Source: Sipunculus nudus
Lineage: Eukaryota > Annelida > Sipuncula > Golfingiida > Sipunculidae
Direction of reading: 5' to 3'
Assembly: GCA_026874595.1 (NCBI GenBank)
Contig: CM049312.1
Coordinates: 25,663,956 to 25,727,955 of the forward strand
Length of the DNA stretch: 64,000 bases
In this document: positions 1 to 11,738 of the stretch, piece after piece
How the letters are laid out: the number at the start of each line of letters is the position of its first letter
Position numbering within the stretch: the first letter of the stretch is position 1
Made by a program: the position numbers and the translations under genes
Notes under the pieces: generated by a model
Told to the model about the DNA's origin: nothing
The model's database searches: none
The model's input: only the letters and a program-made list of their open reading frames with translations

Positions 1-84
1 ACAAAACTGCATATTTCACCTGCTAACTGTGAACTTAGAGTTTTGCAATGTACATCTCTCAGAGAAGGAATGGTATACTTTCAG
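1..84 (+). other. End of an upstream intron
   Basis: Non-coding sequence ending in a pyrimidine-rich stretch and TTTCAG at 79-84, directly before the CUB exon. A reading frame runs through it but shows no domain match. Confidence 0.5.
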
Positions 85-295
85 TATGTCCGACTGACCG
101 TCGTGAGCTTTAACACTGAGGCTGAGTATGACAAGCTACGTGTACACTCCGGCCATACGACCTTTGACCTGTTACATGGAGACATAGCCCCGGACACACG
201 TTATGACGTCAAACCGGCATCAGATTTACAACTCAAGTTTACGTCAGATTCCAGTGTATCGGGACCGGGATTCAAGATCCGCTTTGACCTAATCC
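85..295 (+). CDS. Exon: C-terminal half of a CUB domain
   Basis: The exon encodes 70 codons plus one base (phase 0 to 1). It starts after TTTCAG with [12 protein letters not shown] and carries the CUB hallmarks [10 protein letters not shown], then [10 protein letters not shown] and GPGFKIRF. The first half of the domain must be in an upstream exon. The donor is a weak GTTTGT at 296, chosen because it gives the phase-1 end that every following exon needs. The frame stays open to 606, but the residues beyond 295 do not resemble CUB. Confidence 0.75.
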
Positions 296-1697
296 GTTTG
301 TATCCGTTCATGGTTTTATATGTGCAAAATGATGATATGTCGAACCCTACAGTATATCCATACACGGGCTGCTTGATCAACAATGAAATATACATTTTAA
401 ATGTACGACTCTTCTTAGTTAAATATCAAAATATACTTGAAAAGGCAATAAATTATACTGTCAGATGTCTGGTGCGTAAAGGCAGATCAACCGGAGAAAT
501 TCTGCGACTTTATAAATTCAGTGACGTATACAATGGGGGGGGGCTATTTTCAAAGGACGAAGCCAACAAATCATATGGAAAAGTCAATCAAGGCTTATTC
601 ACATAAATGATTAACACATTAATATATTCGCCTTGCTTAGAACTGTTAATTTCAGAAAAAGTAAGATCGTTCTTAATTTTACCTCGGATACCTCTTATTC
701 GTTCCTATTATTGAAAATTACAGAAAAACTGTTTTTTGTGCTTCGTCCCTTTGTTTCTCTTAAGCTGTGATATGGATATAAGAAGCTGTATTAACCGCAC
801 TTAGATATAGATTTCTTTAACATTGGGGGGAGGGAGTGTTCCTGAACCTATGACCACAAACATCAGTAGCTGCATGGTTACATTTTAGAGTGTTTTTTAA
901 GTGGTTGTTACAAGATGTCGTTCACCATCATACAGTAAAAACCACCAGTGACCTAGGACATATTAAATTAATGTTTCCTTAATGTTCCAGATTATGTTAA
1001 AGGCACTGTTAATCTTAACAGAATGTTTATTATATCTATAGTAAACAGCATGTCCCCCCCCCCCCCCAAACCACCAACGGACTAAGTACGCTTGCTTCTG
1101 TGGCTTTAAGGGGCCCATCACGTAGCGTGCACACACACACACACATATGCTGCACTCGCCTACTTGTTATCATTAAATTTATGATTTTAATTTAATCATG
1201 CTATTACCTTACAAGACTATGACAAAATATCACCAAAAATTAGAAGTGACATTTCTTAATCTCGATGTGATTGAATATTGATTTTAAAAAGCCTACAGCT
1301 TGCTGATTTTATTCTCTTTTACATTTCATGCAAAGCCTATATCGATAGACGCAACCGATAATTAATATTTAATTCTCAACAAAAAATTCATCGGAGGAAA
1401 AGTGTGTAAGACTGATACTAAGAAACCCGGAAATGTCTATCTCTTTCTAGATTGCAAAATTTTCTGGGAAGGTACAACAGCGCCACTGAGTATATATGAT
1501 TTGTGTGCTCGACATCTTCTGCTATTTCAATACCCTTCAAGTTATTAAAGTGTACAATAAACAACCTATACATACAATATAAAGCTCGCACTGTAAAATG
1601 CTTCTCATGGGAATTTTTAAACGTAACATAAATAAATCATGACTTCGGTGTAGCGCATCTTCTATCTTCAAATCATAGATACGCCACTGAATCTTTA

Positions 1698-1746
<49 letters not shown>

Positions 1747-4700
1747 GTCAGACATGTTTACCACTACGAAGTTTCTTGCATCGTGTTGTTGCACTCATCA
1801 GGTTAGGCTGTCTGATTGAAATGGACTAGTTCATACCAGTACATATTTGAGAAGTGTTCATGTTGTGATGACACAAATGACACAAATGTTGTGATGCAAG
1901 TGCTATTTTTCCATTTCTTCGTATTATGAATGTTCATTGTTCTGTTCCAGCCTGTCAGGATGGATCTTTTGGTCCTGGATGCGCGTCACAGTGTGCTGAA
2001 GGCTGTCAGACCATGTGCGAGAAAGCAACAGGCAACTGTGTGTGTCGGGCCGGGTACACAGGCTCCTCTTGTGAAAAAGGTATAGGCCTCAAATATACAA
2101 ATAAAGTGCATGGAACCTGTCTGAAAGACTATCTGTAATAAAACCAACAGCAGTCTCACTATATATATTATTTAAAATAAAATGTAATGTTATGTTTTAA
2201 TTGACGTAACAGAGGGGAAATTACAATGGGAGATGATTTTCAATTATAAGGTGACATAAAATTAGTATTCCAATGTGATGCCAGATTTCAGTACATGCCC
2301 TAGATGTTTGCCGTGAAACAGCAGCTAGTGTCCTTACTCCCAGTGGTTTCATCAAAACACATCATTTCGACACAAAACTCCAGAGTGATATAGATTAAGA
2401 GAACCATACCAAAATCAGAATTTGATGTTTAAATGAGCCCAATCACCTATCTGAGCTTTATAAACTAAAGGTATTCACTTGGAGTTTATTTAGATAGACC
2501 AGAAAACATGGATATCACTGCACACAGGCAGCTTGTTTTGTTTATATCAACATGTTTATAATATGTAGGGGTCACCAAAATAATCAAAAACAGTTCAACA
2601 AGGCCATCTGACGGCAAGTCAGGTAAGCCAGAGATCCGCAGATAGTGTTTCACAACAAGTGACATTTCTTCCTCCACAAACATCAACCTACCACCTTAGG
2701 TTACATGTTTTTCCTGTTTGTCGATCAATATTTCTATGTTTACAAACATGTTGTTTATAAGCAAGTTCATTCATCCTTCACGAAGGCCTTATAAAAACAA
2801 CCAACAATACCCTTATATCATTAAAATATACACAGAGGAAGCCAGAAATCACATAAATTCTTTTGCAAAAGGTAGTTGAAAGGGCACCGTCAACTATTTA
2901 TTATACAAGTGTCCCCGGGCAGGGCTTCGGTGTGTCTCTCATGAACAATAAACAAAAGGCAGCCTTCATTATCACATCGACCACAAATCAGAGGAATAAT
3001 GTAATACATGTACATTTAAATGCGTGCTGTATTACAGAATGTGAGCCTGGCTTCTACGGACAGGGGTGTAGGAGTAAATGTTCCCTGGGCTGCGCAGACA
3101 TTTGTAACAGCGTGACCGGTAGATGTCGCTGCCGGCCTGGGTTTACTGGACTCCTGTGTGACGAGGGTGAGCATTCATGACGACTCACCTGTGGTTACTT
3201 TTAGAGCTGGTTGGCATGATGGTCATTAAACCCACTTTTTATACTCCGTAAGGAGGTTTTCAATGTTTTCAATATCTTTTGTTAGTTAACAATTTAATTG
3301 GTTGATTGATTATTTTTTTTCTGAATGGTATGTCGATCAGCAACAACACTCAAAGTAATGATACAGTTTTACGGAGATTGACAGGAAAGCTTGGCTTAAT
3401 GTTATCAGAATCAAGTTTTTTAACCCTTGTATTGGAGAAGATCCATTCACAGTTAATGGAGCAGCCGTTGTCCGAAAAAAACATATGCGACCTATCGTAA
3501 CACATAAGTCGTCTGGTCTTGCAATCATATACATCTATGGTGTGTGCTTGTGTTGTTTCTGTCAGAATCAAGCGGAAGTATATTACTACATTCTGTTAGT
3601 GTAAACATGTAACAGCAAGAGCTTTATTACTAGTATAGATGGTACAGCTTGTGCACAAATTCCTCCACCATGCTGTGAAAAATATCTCCTTGCAAACATC
3701 GATCTTTGTAGAATGTCCGATTGGCCGTTGGGGAATCAACTGTACACAGCTTTGTCCGTTAAACTGCGAGACGAATATGACTTGCGATGGTATAGATGGA
3801 TTCTGTCGTTGTAAAGCCGGGTTCCATGGACGGAACTGTACAGGTAATTGTTTTATATGGATTTTTTGCCATAAAGGTATTCAAGTCCTGTATTGCTTCA
3901 AAATAACCCAAAGGTATCTTGGTTACCTGATATATAAGGGAGATTTTTTTATTTGCCAGACTGTGAAGATACGATAAAAGGCATTGAAAAAAACGGCATA
4001 TATAAGCCTAATGGTATGATATTTGAATCATAATGCCTTTACCTCAAAGCTTAATGAAAGTTTCAAGTTTTAAGGAAATATCACATGATTGGTTATACAT
4101 ATTAATTATACTTTTCAAGGAAGAGAATCATAAAAAAAACTCACAATTTATAACATTTCTTATCAGCCTCAGTCTTCTAGTTTTGGTTTAATTCCGTCTT
4201 AACCTGCTTGTTTTATTATTCCAGAATGCGAGGAAGGGCTGTATGGACCGGACTGTCTGCTTGCGTGCTCGTCAGGATGTGAGGACACGTGTGACAGAGC
4301 TTCCGGATACTGCAACTGTAAACCTGGATTCATGGGACTGCGCTGCGATAAAGGTATAGCATTCCGTATAGCACAACTAAAGGGTATAACGTGATAATCA
4401 ATTGATTTTCAGCTTTTTTTCAGTTTGAAGGGTTACACTCTATACTATACCTGTTTGAATTCCCTTTTCGACCGTTTGCACTATATGCTTTTATACAATA
4501 ATCTTGCTTTAGACGTAGCCTAGAAGTTGAGGCTTTGGACTACGGGCCAAGGTCCCAGGTTCGAATGACGCCGGTGCCGGTGAAAGCTCGATGTAATCTC
4601 AGAGATTCAGTCTGTCTTAACGATAGGTTGTAAATTCTGGACTATTCTTAACCACGTGTTTATAAAACCTGAAATCAGAAGGCTTCATTGTAATATACCA

Positions 4701-5744
4701 TTCTTATCCTTTTTAACCCTTATTCAAGAGACAGTGCCAGTTATGGATTATTGGCCCATCCTTTACAAAATGGTAAACCCCCTTATCTTGAGGGAAACCC
4801 TTCAAACGTTTAGTAAAGATAGCCTCGTTCATATGCTTATAGTAAACCTGGTTACTTCGAATAATCATACCTCCTCTACCATTGCATTCTTGCAGAGTGT
4901 ACTCCAGGATCTTGGGGTCGAAACTGTAGTCAAAGCTGCCCTGAAAATTGTGAACACGCAGATGTTTGTGACGTCACAGACGGGTTCTGTCACTGCAAAG
5001 ACGGATTCAAAGGAGCTGATTGTCAGCAAGGTAATATAGAATCAAACTAGTCCAGTCATTTGCAGACTTTACAAGCATATGATCTTCTACGAACTCGTGT
5101 TAAAATACAAACAACAGACGTTTAAATATCACATTCTGCTTGTACCAACATTTAAAGAAGATTAACTTTAATGAAAATTGATTTTCATTCTAATTTTCAT
5201 TCCTATATAATATTACAGGCTATGTTAGATATTGTTCACAGACTGATCATACTGCCAATATTTCAGAAGTTATAGCATGCGCAGAAAAAAATCTGATTTC
5301 ATATGGTACACTGAAACGGTGGTGGAGAATGACTGACAAAGAATCCCTGAATCAAAACCGATATATTTAAAAAGGAACCTAGCACAAGTACAAGATGAAT
5401 TAAAGGATACAAACACGAGACCATTTTACCAATTATATTTCAGGTCGTAAAAGGTTTATTGATTTTATTTATTAAGTCTTGATTTTCCTTTTTGAATAGA
5501 AACAAGATGGCTCCCTATATTTGTACAGTTGTTAGAAAACAATTTAACCATTCCCCTCCTGGAACATTCTGTGACAATGGTGATAATTTTTTTTTTCACA
5601 TTTTAAGCCTGTGAGTCTGGGAGATATGGTCGAGCCTGTGCCGCCCGATGTTCTGTTGGCTGTGAGGACCCGTGTGATCCAGTCTGCGGGATATGTCAGT
5701 GTAAACCTGGCTTCAAAGGGATATTCTGTGACCAAGGTAACGGG

Positions 5745-5803
<59 letters not shown>

Positions 5804-8800
5804 CACTTTCACTTTGTTGTTCAGAAGCCCAGGTTATAGTAATTTACTTATCCTGTGGTTATTTGTACAATCGCCTGGCATAAAAATGTTACAATCGTGA
5901 TCCATTAAAGCCTGAACTTTGTTAATTCCGACCGTTCCCTCCGTCCAAATTCATGCACGTCTTTTTTTGGGTCCCAATATTTCTCCTTGTTGCCTCCACA
6001 AGGAGGCAATGTGTTCATTCCCGTTCGTGTATCTGTGATTGTGCGTTTGTTCACTAAAATTCACCTGGTGAATGGGCCAATAAAGAATCGATTAGATTTT
6101 GTTGTGGCTCCAGCACATGAGCCGGATCCAAGAAGGACTTCGAGGAAAATAATAATTAATGTGCATACACATATGCCCGATTGAGAATATGTGCCGAAAA
6201 ACTGAATTCATACACGTTGAACATATATGCACCAATGAACTTGGGTAAATGAGCAAAAACGTGATTGAAAACACATTCTCAAACATGCATTCCTGAGAAT
6301 ACATATTTGTAGTTATACATTTACACCAACCTCTGTTACGCGACCACCTTGAACATGCGTGAGGTCGTATTTTTTTCAAGTACTCTGTATAAAAATTAAC
6401 ATCGGATGTGTTTTATCTGTATACGATACTTTCTTCTTCAGAATGCGATGGTGGCACCTGGGGAATTAACTGCACGGAGAAATGCTCTGACAACTGTCAG
6501 GACAATAACTCATGCAACCACAAGGATGGATTTTGTTCCTGTAAACCAGGATTCACTAGCAATACTTGTGTTTCACGTAAGTAAAATGTGACTAAAACAA
6601 ATTAAGTGCCACCTCACCATAAACCATGCTTTATCTGAAATCCCATGAGATACCGAAATGTTGCTTACGTCAGAGGAAAAATTCTGAGTTTAAGGGTGAA
6701 AGGTGGCGCTAGTTGCCGCCTGGTCCATTTTATCAGTCGGTATGTCCGTAGTCCGTCGTCTGCCGTAAGGATGAATTATATGATCTTCTCTCATCTCGTG
6801 GCAAACCATATTTATGTTACCATTACATGGACTGAGAAGTATCAAATCAAAGCATGCCGACTCGTTGTGTCACAAGTATATCATTCGAAGGGTTAAGCTG
6901 TAGCAGGCCAGATATTCGTCAGTATAATGCTTATAGAAATTACCTTATTGAAAAAGTGGTCCTGTTTTCTGTAATTTCTCAGCCTGCCCGGATGGACATC
7001 ACGGACTGCGCTGTATTGGTACGTGTTCTGAGGGATGTGAGGACACATGTGACAAGACAACGGGCAACTGCACGTGCAGACCAGGATATAGCGGACCTCG
7101 CTGTGACAGAGGTACATCCTAAATCAAATTATAAATGAAAAAAAAAAATAAATAAAATAAAAATTAAAACCTCATTGATAAGAATTGGTGTTACAGGTGA
7201 TCAAAATCAAAGACATAACTAAATACACAGTATTTCGCAAGAGGTAATGTCAGGATATTCCTCACGGTACCTGTTTTAAGCTCTCACAACATTCAGTCTT
7301 ATTTTTGCATTCTGACACACTGGCAACTAGTTATTGATGTTCTTATTCTACATGACCTTCGATTAATACTGCGAAATGAAATTTTGTTTAAAATAATATT
7401 TAAATAATTATCATAAGCCTTTACATTAAATTTAATTTAGTGTTTTCGTACTAAAAGTTTGTTTTAGTAGATATAAATAATTTTGGTAAATTCAACCAGC
7501 TTCAAAGCAATCACTAATACCTTACAGAATGTGCGAGGGGGCGTTGGGGACTGAACTGCAACATGACGTGCTCCACCAATTGTGGCACAGAGTGTGACAG
7601 TCGTGACGGCTCTTGTCGGTGCAAACAGGGATTTGTCGGAGAGACCTGTTCGAGCCGTAATTAATTTTTATTATTTCATGTAGAGATTAAAGTTAAAGAG
7701 AAATTCATTAATAATAACTATGATTACAGCAAATTACGGTCAACCCTATAACTTTATACCATGATAATTGGTAAAATCACAACCTTTGTGAAAGTATTTA
7801 TTTGTTTTATTTTCCTTTACATTTAAATAACAGTTAAATTAAATTTCAGAATGTAAGCTAGGTTACCACGGCGACGGTTGTTCCGATAAATGTTCTTCCG
7901 GTTGTGCAGATACTTGTAACCCAGGTAACGGCACGTGCACGTGTCGACCTGGATTCAGAGGACTACACTGTGAAAAGGGTACATGTTGAAGTAAATCTAT
8001 TTGGTGTATAATATATTATCTTACTCATAATGCAACATGTCAAATTAACAACGGATTTCTTAACAAGCCTATGTAAAATGGAATATGACTGAATGATCGC
8101 ATTAAGTCGATTCCGAATTATGATAATTTTGCATGATGGCTTTCATTTGAAAATGAAATTATTTTTAATTTCAGCACAGGTCAGGAAAATTTTCCTGTAA
8201 ATCGTTTTGTAATTGTGACATTTTGTTCGACGTGTGGTGTTTATAATACATATTTATATGACAATGTACTTTGTTCTCTTCAGAATGTGAACCCGGGTTC
8301 TGGGGTTCACACTGTTCGTTGAAATGCTCCGTTAACTGTAGTGACTCTGTAAGCTGTGACCTTGTGGATGGGTCATGCAGATGTAAACCCGGACACCTCG
8401 GAAAGCACTGTGATCAAGGTATACCTATAATACTGTAATAAATATCCTGACCACAATAGAAATTAAAATACCATTACGTGGGACATAATAATTTAAAAAT
8501 CCCACGATATCGTCATCAGCATGTCATTATCCTTCTTACTGTAAACAACAGATAATGAAACTTACTTGTCTCTAAGGTTTCTTTAAAAATAATAAGCCAA
8601 TCAACACAACAGAAAATATCCGTATGGCATGAAATATGAAGAGTCCTGTGACCGTATACATTTTTGTATGTGAGATATTTTCGGGGAAATATCAAAAAGG
8701 TTGTGGTATATGAATTTAATTACAGTCTGTGTTGATGGTTATTATGGTCGGGGCTGTCATTCAAAATGTTCGGTTGGTTGTTTGCCAACGTGCCATCACA

Positions 8801-11696
8801 ACGACGGTACATGTGACTGCAAGCCTGGTTTTAAAGGTCTGCTGTGTGATGAAGGTATGTCAAGGATTTTATCGTGGGATGTGGGTATTATTTATTATAT
8901 TTTATTTATTATTAATCAAATTATTTATACCCATTTATACATCTGGCAAAACAAGACTAAGCATGTCAAATCATGAATCCTCCATCCTGTATATTCGCTC
9001 AGGAGTACTCTTAATAAATAATTATTAACATTACACGACAAGGAAACATTAGTCAAATCTTTTGAAATTAATTTTGCAGTTACATTAAGGATAAGAAAAT
9101 TGACGAAGAGATAGTGGTGATATTATGATTGATTTGTAAATATTATATTTAAGTATTGTTTTGATGATGTGGTTGATTTCTAACGATCTGAATCACTATA
9201 GTATTGTAAGTTTGTCTCAGATTTTGAAAATCGCATCACATACTCGTTTCAGTTTGTGATCCAGGGACCTGGGGACCAGACTGCCTAAGTAACTGTCCAG
9301 CTAACTGTGCTTCCAAATGTGACATCACAGATGGTAGTTGTGTTTGTAAACCTGGATACCAAGGCAAGAAGTGTGAAACGGGTAAAGATATTTTTCTGCA
9401 TTAATATATGAGAATCTTGCGCACTTACTTTATTTTGTGTTCTAATTTTGTTTGAGCTTTTATGAAACAATCAGAGCTTTTATGAAACAATCAGGGTTGT
9501 AAATGCTCCGGACAATTACAGACATGGCATGCAGTTTGTCTTAACTTAAATCAAAATAATCTTTCAATTGGCCTGATTTCTTTATTAGATCAATTCCTCA
9601 TAAGTTTCTCCATTTTCTGTTCATTTTAGTATGTCCAAAGGGAGCTCACGGAATGTACTGCTCTTTGCGGTGCTCTCCACATTGTCTCGATCAGTCTTGT
9701 AATCACGTGACTGGCCATTGTGAATGCGAGGCTGGATATCGCGGGCCGGATTGCACATATGGCAAGTCCAAATATTACCAGCTAATAACGTCAAAACACA
9801 ATTCGAATGCAGAAGTGGACAATAATTATAAAGGGAACTTCTAAAAAAAATATAAAACTATATTTCATAGCCAATAGGAACTTTGCCAGTTTAAATTAGA
9901 TTGTGAAAAATCGTAATCGATTATTTCGGAAAAGAAGCGAAATTTGTGGATCTTGTAAGAAAATATGTATTCTAGTCTGCACCAGCTACTTTAACAACTA
10001 ACACAGCTGGCCTGTTCTTTCCGATTTATCCCGATGTTGTCCCAATGTCTGCCGAGTCCAAAACGCCGGGGCAGTCGCAAAACCAATGTTAACCCCGAAT
10101 TCATTGTTGTTACGTCAATGCGGTGACATCGGTTGCCATTTGACTGAAATAAAGACGACATCGATACCACATTTTGGCACATCTGTTTATCATTTGTTTA
10201 TACATTTCAAGCTTTGAGAGGTTTGATTATGTGAGTTTAATCAGTTTCATTTCATAAACTAACGAGTGTAAAGCGCACATTTCATGAAGTATATCTGGCC
10301 AGCTAGACATGTACTAAGTAATGCGATTAAAATGTTCAATTATAAAATTATCTTGCTCTTACAGAGACAGGACCAGGTAACTATCAGGAAAGAACAAAAC
10401 CACAAGATAAAGGTAAGTTTGTTTTGTTCACTGTCTGTTTTCTGTAAAGTGGTAGTTTATTTGTATTTTCTTTACGTTACATCACTTTTGGAAACTCGAA
10501 TAAATTTACAGGCCCTGCTCCATGGAAGCTGCAACCCCTAAAAACTTTGGAAAAGAATCGTTTTTATTCTGCAACGCTCCATGAATACTGAAATTTATTT
10601 ATTCCTGATATACCATTAATCCTTGACCCGGGCTTGCTAGTACGTAACTTCACGGAAACCCGAGTTTCATACTTTTTTCTATGGAGCAAATAAAATAATC
10701 AAAAGACCTATACATTTTGAGGTGCATGTTGATATTAGATGTAGATTCACAATCAATACATTGTTTGTATTCTTATCAGTTGTGCCGGCATGCCGGGGTC
10801 GTCTCTATTTGATCATTCTGATCGTCACATCCGGGCTGCTTGTCATCCTGCTGATCATACACGTCGCTTATTGTATAAAGAGACGGTAAGTATGAATATT
10901 TGATTTTACTGATCTTTCATCAGATAGATCTTCGTGAAAACTTTCACTTCAGTTCTCATATTGATATATAAAAATAGACTATCACGTTGCTGTGTTTGTA
11001 AGTAAAATGTTAATAATTTTAAAAGGGTTATGTTTAATAATATCCTCTGCAAAAATCATATTCGATAATATGTCCAAAGCTATCCACTGAAGTTTGTGAA
11101 AAATCGATTTTTTTTTTTTTATTTTACTTATGAACTACAAATCTGCATTATAAGGAATTACAAGACTCCTGAATGCTCCCAAACTCGTGTTTGCAATCAC
11201 TTATGCGAAAAGAATATTTCCAGGTTCATTCCTGCACAAGTGATTTTACGTTTGTTAATATTCCTTGATAGTGTTCCTGAATCCTGATCAAAAGCCGGAT
11301 CCACAAAGACATTTAATCGATTCTTTATTGACCCTTTTCTGAGATGTTTTGAGAATTTCATGGTTTTGTTCATGATTTCGTGAGTTATGTATATATGGGC
11401 ATGTAGTATTAAAACCTGAACGGCACACTTAATCATCCAAACGCAGTCAAACATGCAAACAGGTTTAATTGCTAATAACGTATGAAAAGCAAACAGCATT
11501 TACAGTGAAACATCCATTGTGATACCTTTCCTTTGTAATTATTGGCAGCTGCAGGAAGAAGAAGATATACACAAGTAAAGGTATTTATTTTGACAATTTA
11601 AATTTAAATGTAAATGAACATGACGTAAATGCAACAGAAATTTCTTAGGTTAAATATTCATTGCATGTGCAAAACATTAATTATTGAATGCTTTTG

Positions 11697-11738
<42 letters not shown>

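Noticed and set aside
43-606. A single 187-codon gene
   Set aside because: Only residues from 85-295 resemble CUB. The rest of the frame reads into the intron past a phase-matching donor, and includes a G-run.
4516-4590. Functional tRNA gene
   Set aside because: Box A and B spacing is present but the acceptor and other stems do not pair; a SINE head fits better.
5611-5883. Protein with an IYIYIY repeat
   Set aside because: The frame crosses an EGF exon in the wrong phase and then a (TA)n tract; the same applies to frames at 14565-14879, 36747-36941 and 47327-47571.
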